DNA from: Serinus canaria
Lineage: Eukaryota > Chordata > Aves > Passeriformes > Fringillidae
Length of the DNA: 64,000 nt
Assembly (NCBI RefSeq): GCF_022539315.1
Contig: NC_066316.1
Coordinates: 26,247,245 to 26,311,244 of the forward strand
Direction: 5' to 3'
Within the stretch, counting starts at the first letter, position 1; every line of letters starts with the position of its first letter. Below the pieces are notes generated by a model that made no database searches, was not told where the DNA came from, and saw only the letters and a list, made by a program, of their open reading frames with translations. Shown here piece after piece: positions 25,471-39,492 of this stretch. Position numbers and translations under genes: made by a program.

Positions 25471-27429
25471 CATAGTTATGTTTTCCATTTGCACACGCAG
25501 GAACGGCACTGATGAAATGCACCGTAAGCGATGCGGAACCACTGCTGAAAAAATGCCCATCCACAGCTGGCACCACAGATAGATCCAGCAATATTTGTGG
25601 AAGGAAAGCAGAGCTTACTTACAGAGGGCATGGGTTGCTGCTGCCCAGGGTTCTGCAGGAGAGGGAAGTGGCTGTGGTGATTCATTGCTGGCTACAATGG
25701 CTCACAAGCCCCCGTTCACGCCTGTAAAGCTGCCGTACAAAGATGACACCATGCCTGTCAGAGGATGGGTAATTGAAAATCCTTGGATTTGCAAAGTGCC
25801 TGTGGGCATCTAATGCAAGTCTTCATATGGTAATGAGGAGAGGAAACAAAGTGGGAGGGCTACTGCACATGCTAAAACTTGCACCTGAAATAATTGGAGA
25901 TTGGCTTAGACGGGGATGTAACCAGGCTGAAACCAGCTCTAGGGCACTCGGCTCCATCTGCAGCAGCGAGGTCACCGCCCCATTCCAGGCCTGTGCATTT
26001 TGTCTGAAGGAGCAGCCACAGGTGGGCAGAAACAGATTTGCTAACTGGTTTTGTAGAAATATCTACAGCTGGTTGGGATTTTTTTTTAAAAGCCAACTGA
26101 AAAAAAGAGGCAGAAGCAGGTGTGCTCCTTTCTGCAAGAGGTTGGTTGAGTAATTTTTGAACCTGAAACTACTTCCTAGAACTGTTCCTTGGAAATTTTC
26201 TGTTTTTCTTGATTCAGAATAAAGTTTTTTTCGCTGATTTGAGCCATTAATATGGAAAAAAAAATCTCAAAGCTACTGCAATGAAATATTTGAATCATCC
26301 AAACTATGCTGTTTTGATTAATTGGTTTGCAAGTATTCTTGAGATGTGTTACTGTTTCAGGGAGGGATTTATTTGTTCCTTTTAGGGTTTTTAATTGCCA
26401 TTCAGGTGAGGAAAATGCTTTCTTACAAAATTGAATATGATTCTGGAGTATATAGAAAGAATGGATGAGGCATCTGAGTTAAATTATTATTTTGGGGCTT
26501 TTTTTTAATGTAGTCAGGATATGTTTCTTTGATTAATGTTGCTAGCATGTCAGAGGCATGGTAAGAGTCAGAAAAGAAGGCTGGACTCAAGTTTGCCTCA
26601 TGGTAGCTTGGCTGTTGGATGTATAGTGATTAATATGGGATGAAAACGTTTTCTACTGAAGATATTGCAGGGAAAATTCAAGTTATTTTCACTGATTCCC
26701 GAGAAGTCAAGTAGCCACAGTGTTTCATCAATTTCAAGCAGGGCTGCAGGCATCTGGACTTTCTTATCATCTTTATACTCCCTTTTTTTCTTTAATGCAG
26801 GACAGCTAACAAAATTCCCAGAAAAGCAGGTCAACTTCTATAACAAGTCTTTCTGAAAAAGCTGATTTTTAGGATCCTGTATCACTGCAGAACAGCACAA
26901 TCTGACATAGGGTACCTGTGCTCTGGCTTCCTCTGCCAAATAATTTCTTTACACTGGTTCTCAATAGTTAACAAAATGGGATGTGGTAGCTTCTGGCTGG
27001 CCAAGCAAGCCTGGAGAGTTGTCTGTCTCCTTGACTGCAGAGAGAAAAAGTTTTTTCCCACACAACAGATGCATTGTGCTTGTGAAGATCTTAGAGCTGT
27101 TTGGATACCAAATGTGTGCCACTTTTTTGGGAGGCAGAGGCACTCCCAAAGACCCAGAGGGGACATTTGTTGTACACCATGACAGAGGAGCCTGGGATTT
27201 CCAGCTTTCTTGGTCTTGCTGCTACTTATATTCTAGTAGTAATAGTAACAGGAGTAATGCCTGAGAATGGTAGCCTGTTTCTAGCTGCAGTATATCTTTT
27301 CTCTGCCATTTCTGTTTTCTACACAATCACCTCATCTTCTATTGCAGCTTCTCAGTTTTACTATACATAAACACCCCTTCTATCATATTGTTTATCCATG
27401 CATGGAGCAAGAAATTAATCTGACTACAC

Positions 27430-27610
27430 CATTCTGGACCTCTTGACATTTAGAGGGAGTTGGGATTTAGACAGACCGTAGAAGGAATTGCAGTACTCAG
27501 GATGTGAAGTGATTAAAATGTGAACAAGGATTTCAGCAGAAGCAAGGTCAAGGTAAAGATGAACTCAAGGAGAATTTCAGAGGTGGGAACGAGAAGAGGG
27601 GAAGGTAGTC
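27430..27610 (+). mobile_element. Possible ancient LINE-derived fragment
   Basis: The stretch GAAGGAATTGCAGTACTCAGG followed by GATGTGAAGTGATTAAAATG and GAACAAGGATTTCAGCAG resembles, from memory, a widespread amniote repeat with the pattern 'attgcagtagtcaag...gatgag...tgaacaagg'. Divergence is high and no family name can be given securely. It is too decayed to encode anything. Confidence 0.35.
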
Positions 27611-30600
27611 TGGCATTATGAAAAGTCAGTTTATTGTTTTATTGTTTTTAACTTGGCACTGCTGTGATAGAAATATAAAGTTCTTTAATATCCTTTAATT
27701 GTGCTGTGATAGAGCACAGAGATGCTAAACACAGTGACACAGTGCTGTAGTTTTCTCTTTATTATAACTGGCTTTTACAATTTAAATTTACTTCTGTGTT
27801 GAGGAATTCAAATCTCCTCTTGGTGTCAAAGAAGTCAGCACAACTTTCGCTCCCAATTCTGATACCAGGAGGAAAAAAAGACTTCCAAGGAATAATGTGG
27901 TGTTTCCAGGTCAGATTCATTTTGCTTTTCCCATTATCTGTCCTTCTGTAGTGTTTTTTTCATATACAGAACAGCTTGTAATTATCAGGTCTGCTGGTGG
28001 AAAACCTCTGGTCCCAGCCTCTGGGAGAATCCTCAACTCCTGCTGTGTGGAGGAAACTGCAAGTAGGGAAGGCTGAAGTGCAAATCTATGGAAGGGGAGA
28101 GCAAGACTGTTGGACCTTTTATGGTTTGACAGTGCTAGCTTTAGTAAGATTCCTTCTTTGGTTAAAAACCCTGGTGCAAGGTTTTTTGATGCTTATATGT
28201 TAATTCCAATGTGCACGTGTAACTATTAGCCAAACTATTTGACTTTTCACACTAGAGAAACCTAACAGCTACATCAAAAAATAGCCCACCACTGATATTT
28301 GCCAAATGTTTTCATTCCATCTGTTTCATCATAAGGCTTTACTTTTTCCAGCTCCCTTCTCCTACTTTCTATGGCGTGCTTTCTTCCACTGAGTATTTCT
28401 TCAAAGCAATCTTACCTGGAGATGAGCTGTACTCCTACTGATAGAATACTGATAGAATGGATGAAAATAAGCCAGCTTTTCACTTGATAAGCAGGCATTG
28501 TTTCATCCTTCTCTGTTTGTTTTGTGCTACTAAAGCAAATGTAATTAGTGAAAATCAAAATACCATAGGAAATCATCTCCTTATAAGAGAATTTGGACAA
28601 AAATTTTGATAAAAATTTCCTGGCATTGTCAAACATCTTGTTTTGATGTCTTTGGGAATACAGACTTTTCACTTTCCTCTTTCCAAACATTTTTCCTTTG
28701 AATGCCTTCAAATATTTTCTTAGGTACTGTAGAAGCATGCAAAAAACTAAAAGTTAAAGCTTAATGAATCATCTTAACTACCGAACAGTGAAATCTTTCT
28801 ATTTTAAATTTTGGTGGGCAAATCTTGTGCATTTTGATCTTGGCTGGAATTTTAAAACCCCCTCATTATATGAAGGTTCTAAAGCCTCTGAAAAATGTAT
28901 CTTTGATATTTTTTGGGTGGTTTTTATTGGCTCTGGGCATCTGCTCTAGAAACTAGGAAGTTTTGAGTCCAAGTTCCTGGTCTCCTATTCTCTTTCAAGT
29001 TAAGCATCCTCCCTGATTACCACTGCCCCATTTAAACAGGAGGAAGGCAACCTCTTCACGAGCAGAATGCCATTTAGGGCCCTTGGGGTGGGTGCAGTCA
29101 CCGTGTTGATGAGAGGCAACGTGGGCAGCACCAAGTTACCCTTTCATGTGTTGCTGAGCATGTTCCACCCTGAGTCTTGTCAACAGGGCCAGGAAGGTAC
29201 CTCCCACTCAACTCCCCACTGACAAATTGCCAGCATGGCTTGAAGTCAACAACCTTAAATGCCATCAGGAAACTGGTTGGTGGCCAGCACAGATTGTTGC
29301 AGTATGACTGTTTTGCAAGCCTGTGTTACTGCAACGTTTTTTTGTTTCTTATTGGGTAGGTTGCTCTGAGTTAGAGATGATGAAGATGACACAATACTAA
29401 TGAAGTTTGTCCTTGAGAGACAAGCTTGCACTGCAGAGCTAAGAACAGGAATGTGTGTTCTAAGGCTTGGAGCTTTTGCAAAGATGTTCAGCTTTCCTTT
29501 GCTCCCTCCCAGTTTTACACTACCTCAAAACATAACACAGCCAGGCTGCCAATACAAATAACAAAAGGCCTTTTTTTTTTGTTGTTTTTTTGGATGAACA
29601 GAAAGCCAAGTCATACTTCTCATTCACTTCCATAACATCTAACCCTACCTCACCTACATGAAGTTCATCCAGTGGGCCGTTATGCATTTGTCAGATAAAA
29701 TATTCTAATCTTTTGGACAGAATGGAAATGGAGCTGGACATGAGAAGTGCTTCAAGAAACTCTAAATGTCCTTGTAACTTATTAAATATCAAACGTGAGG
29801 CAGGTTCTTGTACAATATCTGTGACAACTCCTGCAAAGAAAACAAGATATTACTCCAAGTAGTACCTTAGTGACATTCACCAGCAATGCCTGGTCAAAGG
29901 GCCAGCTCATTTTTGTTACATTTTCCCAAGAAATAGATTATTTTACTGTTGCAGTCATAGCCATCTTTCATGTAAATGCTACCTCCTCCTTCCAGATGTT
30001 TAACCAGCTTGTAGGCTCTATCTGCTGACTTGGTCAGTGACAGCAGCCAACATTTGGTATCACCCTATTTTCTCTGCTGTGTGTAAAGCTCATTCCTACT
30101 TGGATTAATTTGGTCAGTTTATAGTGTCAGATAGTATTGATAATTCTCTTAAGGTTTTTTTTTTTAATGGAATAACCTTAACAGGAGTAAAGGAGCTGGA
30201 TAAGGACTTGTTTAAAGATAGTATTTCTTTCTAAAAAATATTTTAAAATATCTGTTCTGGATTATACTTTGTGTGTGCTGGGTTTTGTATCCAGGGTTTT
30301 CTACAAATCAGTTGTGTTTGTTCATATAAATTTCACATTTTCTGTAGAGCCTCTCGTGGAGGAGGAGGTGACAGAAATCATGGACTTCCAAAAACTAAAC
30401 CAATCTCCACCACTACCTCACATATTTACACTTCCAGTTCAGGAGGTGTTTTGGGTGGCTGTGAGTAGAAGAGCAGTCCTACTGATGTGCTCAAAGTTAG
30501 ACATCTCTTGAAACAGAGCACATCAGACTCATGCATGTTTGAAGTTTCTGTGAAACTCTATTCACAAATTTACTCTAGTAAATATTTGTCTAGCTTTATA

Positions 30601-32168
30601 AAGAATAAAGGATAAATAAATAACTACACAAATATAATTCAGTAAATAAACTGACTTTATTAATGTAAACAGGCACCATGAAAGTTAGCATACGTGGGCT
30701 TGCAAAATGAAGACAAACCTAAAAAGACAGTTCACTCTCAGTTATACAATGAAATATGTCTACTTATTCATTGTTCATCGACCAATATTTTTACAGCAAA
30801 TGAGGCAGAAAGAAATTGTGTACATGAACAGGTCTGGAAAAAAAAATCAAAAGAATCCCTCACTTGATGTGACATTGTGAAATACTGTAGGTTTCTGAGC
30901 TTTATGTGTATATTTATCTGACTACTGTGTGTATAACAAAACATCAAAGAATAAGATATGCACAGCAGAAGTAACTTTTCTGAGTTGTTTTATCTCTTGA
31001 TGCACAGGCTATCTAAAAATTAATATTCAACATCTTCTAATTTCCTTATTCCTATGCCAAGTTCAGAAACACTTAGAATTAAGCCTCTTCTGGTTTTCTG
31101 CTGTCACATGTGGTTCTGTCTGATTTCACTTCAGCTTGTATAGTCCCACCAAAACAAGCAGCTATGCAAGTTTGCTTTCCAGCTTAAACTGTGATGTGTG
31201 GAGGAAATAAATTCCTGATGTGCTGCTGGTAAGTAATGATGTCTGCATGTTGATTTCAAGATATGACCCAGAATTCTCTATTGTGCAATTAGGTTTGTGT
31301 ATTTCCTGTTGCACTTCTCCTGTATCTTTTTGGAACCTTCTGTAAGGCACCCTGACCCTTAATACAAGTTGCTATTGTCTTCAACAGAGCCCAGTATTTA
31401 TTCACAGTGCTTATGCAGATCTTGACTTCCAGAAATGCCTAAATTCTTACCTTTCCAAGTAGAATCTGTGGAACAGTATCTGTTGGAGGCAGTGAGAGAA
31501 TAAAACTTGATAATCAGTAAGAGATTCAAAATACTTCCAAAAGTCATTTTGTGTCTCCAAAACATTTCAAGGAAGGGGGCTGAAGCTCCATCTGAACAGA
31601 GTTTAAATCATGTCATTAAAAAATTGCATAATTTAAAAAAATGGTATAAACCAGCAATACCACTCTATGAGCTACAACTAAATTGCCAATGTCTGGATGA
31701 GCCCAGAGTCTGGATCTAAAGATCTAAGAAACCATACATATTCTGGCAAAGATTGCAAAGCCATGAACTGAACTGTTCTGCCTAAAATCTCTTGAGACTT
31801 CACACTCAGAAATTCTTGCTATGGAATCCTTTCATAGGTGGATGGTTTTTATTCTATATTTATTTTATATTTAAAATACCTTCATAATGCTGAATTTTCC
31901 TGGAGTCTGGAGCAAGGGTTGGCTTACATGTTTTTCAGGGTGAAAAAAAATCCCTATCCATGTAGATATAAAAAAAACCTGTGAGGTTCTTAATTATTAA
32001 AAAAATAAATCTTCTACGTCTGGTACCAACAAAACTTTGTATACTGGTATGCATGCTTCTTTTTTTTTGGTAATTAATTTTTCAAATCTGAAACAATGAA
32101 AAGGAATTTTGCTGCTGAATTCAAGCACAACCGGGTGTTATCCAGAGGCTAAATTCTTTTCCTGCTTA

Positions 32169-32345
32169 ACATAAGAACATAATAAGAACATAAGAGGCAT
32201 ACTGGTTCAGAACAAAGGTCAGTGTAGCCCAATATCCTGGCTCCAACAATAGCCATAAGTGGGTGTGCGGGCAAGAGTAGAGAGCCAGCCTTGCATATCT
32301 GATGCCTCCCCCTAAGTATTCTCCCAGCTCTCAGCTACACATGGC
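32169..32345 (+). mobile_element. Old retroposon-type dispersed repeat fragment
   Basis: Successive words match a repeat I recall as abundant in turtles, crocodilians and, in decayed form, birds: ATAAGAACATAAGAGGCATACTGG, then CAAAGGTCAGTGTAGCCCAATATCCTG, then CATATCTGATGCCTCCCCCTAAGTATTCTCCCAGC. Word order and spacing agree with that repeat on the plus strand. There is a short internal tandem copy of AATAAGAACATAAG at the left end. The exact family is uncertain without a library search. Confidence 0.5.
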
Positions 32346-35300
32346 TGAAGAGTTTCAGGAAATGGATGCAGCTCCAAAGTGTTTAAAAACCCTGTATACA
32401 TTTCTGCCCAGTCTTCACTTGAGGCTATGTAAACTTATAGCTGATGCCAAATGGGAACAGGGCATCTGGATGCTGTGGAAAAGGGGGATTTTGGATTGTT
32501 TTTGCTATCTCTGTACCTTCATTAATACATTAGTTCTAGAACATAACTGGTGATTTACATTTATATGATGAGAAAAAGTGGGAATGTGTCCAAAATGCTG
32601 TCACATCTTCTTTAAAATATCTATGCAGGCATTGTGATCTGAGACAAAAAACAAAACAACAAAAACAAAAAAAGAGAGTGGGTCTGGCAGGGTAGAACAC
32701 TAATAAACTCTTGATAAAAGAGTAGCCTGTGGGCTCAATGAAGAGATACTTAAACTGTTCAGGCAGGGTGCTAGAGGCAAAGAACTACGTGATTACCTTT
32801 GACAATGCAATTCTGAATGAGAGGACAATAACTGACAGAAGCCCATGGACATTTTCTGCCTTGCCTGGGAGTAGGCAGACATGAAATGATATATCCATTC
32901 AGTGGCAAATTCCAGTTAGATTGTTCTCAGACCAGACTACAACAGATTTTTGTATCTGTCTTCCTCAATTTTTCAAACATTTTCTCTTCAGTTTTTTTCA
33001 GATGAAATTTATCCATTGTTTATGATTACATAGATTAACTTCCTGAGATCACACCAATCATTTACATTTCCACATATTTACTGGATGCGCAAAAGCAACC
33101 AAATGCAAAGATACATGCACAACAAACCTTCCTGTCTCTAAGTGCTTGGGCACTTAGGCATTTGAATATTCTTATGACAGAGTTGTATAAAAACTGTGGC
33201 TAGACAGAGTGAGTATTTTCTGTGCCTACTGAAACCAACGGTATCTCCTGCTGTTCTGAATCACTAGGTTCAAATCACTGGCCTCCAAGAGTCCTGTCGT
33301 TGGAAATGCTGAAGACAGAAATCTCTAATGGGCCATTTTGGACAGCCTCCTGCCAGGATATGATTAATCCCTCCAGAGCTATGTTAGTGCTTGATGAACA
33401 GCAACGCTATCTACAAGTGCACAATGTTGTCCTCAAACACAGATGAACAGAAAGAAGATACTGGTGCCTGTGGTCAACACATACCTTCCTCTGTAGCCTC
33501 TGCTTTTATTCTGTGTTTCCTTTAATTTTACTCCTTATGTTGGATAGACAGGAAAAGAAAGGATTATTTGAAATAGTCCATGAGAGGCCAAAGTCCTTAA
33601 TTTATCCATTTGTGTCGGTTTCATTGTGTTTGTTTCTCAGACATCTGCATGTTTTTCCTGATGTGTTGTGGTTTTTTTTTCTCTGAGTGTATCTGTGGAT
33701 TTTGTAGGGTGGGAGATGTTTGGTCACCTATAAGAAGGCTTGGTGCATCCCTTAAAGGATGTCTTTCTTGATCAACAGGTTGCTCCTGGTTCTTTAAAAC
33801 TTATGAGTTCTCACTGGCATCATTGGATTACACTACTGGCTGTTTTTCCAATGAGAAGTTTTAATAGGATTGTTTCAGTCAGGGTGAAGTCTATAATCTT
33901 AATTTTTGAGAGCAGGAGAGTGATTTCTTTAAGCGATGGTAAATGTCTTTGTTATCTTTACAAAGTGTTGAACTGTTGGAGAAATTTTTGAACCTGCTGC
34001 TAAGATAGTGCTGGAGCCCCCCTGTAGCTGGTAAAGTCATCTGGTAGGGTGAGAACCCCATGAGGGAAGGGGATTGTCAGCACTAGTCTTTAGTGTTCAC
34101 TTCTAATGAAATTTTTCAAGCTTGTCTCTCTCAATCTGCAAGTACTTTAGAGTCCTTAATGGTTTCTGTCTATGCCCATGGCAGTAGCTGTGAATCTTTT
34201 CATTTAATTTACTTGGTGATGAAGCTGTATTCAGTTTCATCTCAAGATTAGATCTCTGCAATGCACCTGCATCCAGTTACACCACGAGACCAGAGCCAAA
34301 CCTCAACTGTGTCTTATTTGTGATGGGGTGTTCCATTAACAGCCAACAATGTCCACACTCCACTACTTGAAAAAAAAATTTAGTCTGTTTTTTGCATTAA
34401 ATAGTTATGATCCTTGCTATAGAAACCATCTCCCTTTTTTTTGATTCTGTGTCAGTGAAGCTAAACTGATGTGCCCTGAGGGATCAGGAGGGTGTCAGCC
34501 TTGGAGCTGATGGATAGCTCCTTGGCTGGTGGACATATGCATCTTATAGTCTCTGCAGAACTGCAGGCTCTCAGGTGACACTGCAAAACTCCAAGTTTTG
34601 GGAAGGGATGGGAGATGCCACTAGGGTATGATGACAACAAGGCATTGGTTTGTTTTCAGCTGTGAGGATTTGAGAGTATCTTTGCTCTGCTAACAATTAG
34701 TGATGACTAACTGTGAGTCTAGATAGGTGTGCTTTTATATTCTGAAATATTAAGAGATAGGCACCCTCTGCCCAAGCACAAATTCTTCTCAAAAGGCAAT
34801 TTCTCCATTCTACTTGTGTTATACCTATAGTGCTTGGGGCTATACTTTTATGTATCTAATTAAATTATTCTTAAAGAACATCAAAATGTGTGTGAGAGAT
34901 GATGTTTTCTGTTGCTAGCTAGCAAGGTTTTGTAGTTCCCCAATTCCTGTTTCAAACATATTTATTGTAGTAGGTGATATTTAAGGTGAAATGGTCTATT
35001 GTTTGCATCTTTTGTGTGCTCCTTTTGCTGCTTCCCTGAGCAAGGTATGACAACATTACTCATCCTCTGGAGGCTCACAGCTAAGGAAAAGTTGTTTCTC
35101 TATAAAAAAATACTTCTTCCTTGGTGTCAGTCTTGGAAAGAATCAGATTTTCTATGTTTGGCTAAAGTGCCACACGTCTCACATTTAAAATAGCAACCCT
35201 TTATTTTAGGAAAATAATTCAATTCATGATGTTCTGCTTCCCCCTCCTGAACTGAACTTAGATATGAATGGGACTTAAGTACTTGGTGTCCTGAAATGAA

Positions 35301-35999
35301 ATATTTTTCTCAGCTGGAGCCCATATGCAGTGAAGAAGCAGCATGGATGGGGCAAGGGTTTGAGTTGGTGATGTAGGAGATGTGCAGAGAGGACGGCCTG
35401 GACAGTTTAAACAGAAACTCAAGAGAACTTTCAGAGCTTGTCCAGAGCCCACTTCTGTCAGTGGCAGAGGTCCCCACTCATTCAGAAGGAGCAGGCTCAG
35501 GCTCAGTGTCTGTAAAATGCATGCTCATTGTCCCCAGGTGTCTTACACAGAGATGATTACTGTAATATTTCATATGACTTTTCTCTGAACTGACTCTTCT
35601 TCTTAATTGTTGAGCAGAATTGCCTGTTTTTCTCCTTGATGTATATATACAAAGTATCTTTTCTTTTTCTTGTCTTTTTAGGTAGGATTTTCTGTCAGCA
35701 TATTTTATTTGGGAAATAGCAGGTGACACTTATGGATCTTCCCCTTTTCTTTTTTTTTTCCTGAAGAAAAACACCTGCAGCATAGAACAGCCTTGGAAAA
35801 GTCAAGCAAGAGCCTGTATGCTGTGCTGTACTGCAGTAACAAATGTATTCTAGTGCACATCGAGCAACATCAATATGTAAATGTTTTACAACGTGTACTT
35901 ACATATCCTGCCTTCTTTTATCTTCTTGCACTGCATACATAAAGTTACATAGATCTGGTAGAGTCTGCTCTGCTAACAATAATGCTGAATATGTAAATC

Positions 36000-38350
36000 C
36001 CCAGTTTTTATAACCAGTGCTTTAGGTTGCATTTACTGTAAACAAAGATGTATTTTTGGGGGCTGTTGGTTTGAGTTTATTGTTTATGTAAATCTCTCAG
36101 AATGTGACATAGCCAGATAGCTTCCTATGTTGTGCTGATCCACATTTTAGGCCAGCAGCCAAAGTATTTTATCTTTTACTTCATTATAGTGATCTTCCAA
36201 TTAGCTGTGGTCTGTAATACCCTGATTTTGGTGGCAGTGGTTTGGGGAGGATTGTTTGATAGTTCTGCTCGAGAGGCAAAATGAGGGGCCTTATTATAGA
36301 AAGTGCAGAGGTTGTGCAGTAGCTGAGTTCTGTTGCAAAGTTTGCCGATAAGGGAAAACTGGCCCTTGAGCATCCATTCTATTCTGTATATTAACACTTC
36401 TAATCTGCACTGCTGATAAAACTGCAAGCCATTTGCCTTTGGAGGAATTAGTTCTGCCTCACTTGTGTAACCAGGCGATGGTGATTAACCTTTAAACTGT
36501 CCAATATTCTCAGCAGACTCCTGCTCCAGATTAGAAACTATTTAGTTATGACCAACTAAATTAACAACATTCCCTCCTCTGAAGAATAAGATTTGGAAGG
36601 TATGCATTTTAAGGTGGAATGTGGATAATGTCCTTATTTATTCACTCGCCACTTTTGCTACATAAAATGTATCCATCAGTTGAAAAGAAAGAGAAAGGAG
36701 AGAGGGAGTTCGATTTCAGATTGAAACAATCTACAATTAGTTATGTGCAGGAGGTGATTGGGTGACTTTGACTTGGGGTGCTGCTTTGGATGGCTGAGAC
36801 CTCTTTCTGACTTTTCATTCTTAAATAAAACTTACCGAGCAGGGGATAAAATGGGCAGGTTGGTGCTCTGGTGTGGGCAGCATTTTAGGAAAAAGATTTT
36901 CTTCCTTTGAAAGGAAAGGCAATTATCTCAATTCTTCAGAAGAGTAATTATTGGAAGATTGCTAACCTTTCTGTCACAATCATGCAAAACAAAAGGTTTT
37001 GTAGGTGGTGGTTACAGACCGACACATCCAATGGACTTTAGCTGCTGTGATAACCTAGTACTGTACCGCTGTATCTACATATTTTAAATGTGTAATTTAT
37101 CAGTTGAAACATACCCTTCAATACATGTGCCATAAAAGAAAAGAGTGAGGGCAATTATGTAATAGTATAGTGTTTGTCTGACGTGCCTTAAATCCCCATA
37201 TTGTTATTCCTCACTGAATAACAAATACAAAATCCCTGTTAGCAATGTTTTCCGTTTTACCAGTTTTATATTAGCTGCCTCCTTAAAAATTGCTAATCTA
37301 GATACTACATTAGTAGGATGTCAGTCAAACTGCAATCCACAGTGAAGCCTTCTTCATATACCAATTTAAATCATTCATGGTCCTTTCTTTGGCATTATTC
37401 AAAAGATCATAATAATTTTCTTGTGCCCACAGCACAAAAAAATCAATTATTTCCCCACAAAGACTTGAAAGTACTTAGCGAATGCTGTAAGAAAAGCTGA
37501 GGGTTATATCAAATTGAAATTGCACTCATTACACACAACACAATTAGTTGCCACTAGTCTGGCCGGTGCTTTAATTCTGAATGGCATATCTTTATTATTA
37601 CAGAAACAAGCATGCAAATGGCATTGTTCAGGATTTGCAGAAATCAATAGGATATAGTGCTGTGTGTTTGGTGGCCACTGTCACTCAGTCTGCTGTGGAT
37701 TTGAGATAATGTGTGTATTTGAATTAATGAAGGGAACGTGAGACATCATAAGTGACACCCAAATAAAAGAAATGGGTACATGATATTTGTAATTATTCTA
37801 CTTGTGTTTTTGTTGTAAATACTTGTGCTTTTTGTTTTTTAATCAAAGGATTAATTGCATTTTAATAAGGCATTATGATTTTCAGAGCTTTAGTTAATTA
37901 AAACTTGTAGTATATAATTATGAAGTGATGCTGAGATTTGTCTAAAGATCACCCATACATTTAGAATATGTATATTTTTCCTTGTTAAGCAGTTGCTACA
38001 TTTTATGAATTATATTAAATGTTTGAAAGATGACGGCAGTTCCAAATGAATTTCTGTAAATGGCAGCTCGGGATGTAGATTATGTTGTTGGACAAATTAA
38101 AGCAGAGGAACCACTGGGGTTGGAAACACTTTTTGGCTGTAGTGCTGGAACATTCATTTGCACAACTGTTAGCTTTCAGCTGCAGGAGTAAGAACAGATG
38201 TATTTGTTCAATGTATCATATCATTCCGCCCATTAATTCCCAGTGAAATTGCTGCAGTTGGAAATTCTGAGGATAGCCCATAAAGACGCACTGGTGGCGT
38301 GTGGTAAAGATTATTTTCCATGTGACAAAAGGGTTTTAAAAGGAGGGAGA
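36000..38350. promoter_or_regulatory. Putative enhancer / conserved non-coding block
   Basis: About 2.3 kb of non-repetitive, AT-rich but word-diverse sequence has no credible coding frame. Visible transcription-factor words include the forkhead-type GTAAACAAA at 36038-36046, GATAA words, many AATTAG or TAATTA homeodomain words, and a POU octamer beside a SOX-like word near 37.61 kb. This is the texture of deeply conserved regulatory DNA in vertebrate gene deserts. Conservation was not tested, so the call is inference. Confidence 0.35.
37612..37629 (+). promoter_or_regulatory. POU octamer next to a SOX-like site
   Basis: ATGCAAAT at 37612-37619 is a perfect POU octamer. Two bases later CATTGTTC at 37622-37629 contains the SOX core ATTGT. 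The order, octamer then SOX on one strand, is the reverse of the best-known composite element, so cooperative binding cannot be assumed. Confidence 0.35.
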
Positions 38351-38358
38351 AAGTAAGG

Positions 38359-38386
38359 GTGTGTGTTTGTGTGTGTGTGTGTTTGT
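38359..38386. repeat. (GT)n microsatellite, interrupted
   Basis: GT units run for about 28 bases, with two GTTT interruptions. Confidence 0.9.
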
Positions 38387-38956
38387 ACAGACATCTCTCT
38401 GTGTTGCCTGGTCTCCCTGAGAGAGATGAATATTCCTGGTACCAAGCTTAATTCACTCACAATTGAACCCGGGACATATACATATATTCATATATATAAA
38501 GATTGTTTCCTGTGGGAGTATATTATGTCTGTATTGATAGGCTAATTGCTAGATAGATAAAACAGAGTTAAACAGTATCAGAAAGTTAAAGTCTTAGTGT
38601 TTCAAGTGAAGCTTTCATTTGGCAGTATTTTAAAAAAAGATCTTCTCTTGCATTCCATTCCTCATTCCATTCCTTTTGTAAGTGTATGTTGAAAATAAAA
38701 GCTAATTTTGCTCTTCCTTTATATAAAGTAGGAAAAATATTGCTTTGTGGCTGAATGGTGAGAGGGCTTTTCTTATTTCTTGTCAGCTGTAAAATGTACC
38801 ATACTTTTTTGTGCAGAACAGTCCAGCACAGTCCTGTACTTCTATAGCACAGCCCCATGAACTAAACAGGTTTTCTAATGATCTCTCTTGAAGTAAGGAT
38901 CTTAAATTAGACCTCAGCATTTCCTACCTGGAAGCTTAGCTCCTGCAGTGCATAAA

Positions 38957-38984
38957 TGTTTGTTTGTTTGTTTGTTTGTTTGTT
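38957..38984. repeat. (TGTT)7 tetranucleotide microsatellite
   Basis: Seven exact TGTT units lie at the right end of an anonymous stretch, followed by ACACTC. Confidence 0.95.
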
Positions 38985-39492
38985 ACACTCAGGTTTGCAT
39001 ATGGTTTTTGAGACAAACCCACTCAAGAGCTCAAAATGTTCCAAGTGAGGTAGGAAGATGAAGCCTGAAGAGAGGGGAAAAAAAAAAAGAAAAAAAATTC
39101 TTAAAAAATTTACATTGACTTTATCACTCAAACCAGGATTTTAATAGGTATATATAAATGGATTTTAAGCAGGATTTTTCCATGTTTTCTTCCAAAGCTG
39201 ATTTAAAATCTAATATTATTAGGTTGGTCACAGCCTTCATATTTTAACTGTCAAACCCAAAGTCTGAAAGGTGATTCATTCAAGGCTTGCTAAAATATTT
39301 GCTCAGCAGCACAATAGTGTGTGATGGAAAATAAACTCCTCTGGAGCATCTCACCCTATCAGCCATGGCCTGCAGCAGGAAAAGAATGAGGGAAGGTCAG
39401 TCAATTATGTGTGGTAATCACCGTAAGCATATTATCTGAGACACAGATGTCTTCCCTGACCCCACACGACATAGCTATTAACCCCACAGTAG

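Larger units (their letters stand above)
25470..35900. other. Anonymous non-coding sequence with two old repeat fragments
   Basis: Apart from the old repeat fragments at about 27.4-27.6 kb and 32.2-32.35 kb, no exon, RNA gene or identifiable element was seen. Open frames are short and without recognisable domains. Confidence 0.6.

Noticed and set aside
33267..33276. GGTTCAAATC, resembling a tRNA T-arm
   Set aside because: No matching acceptor stem, D-arm or anticodon arm is visible upstream.
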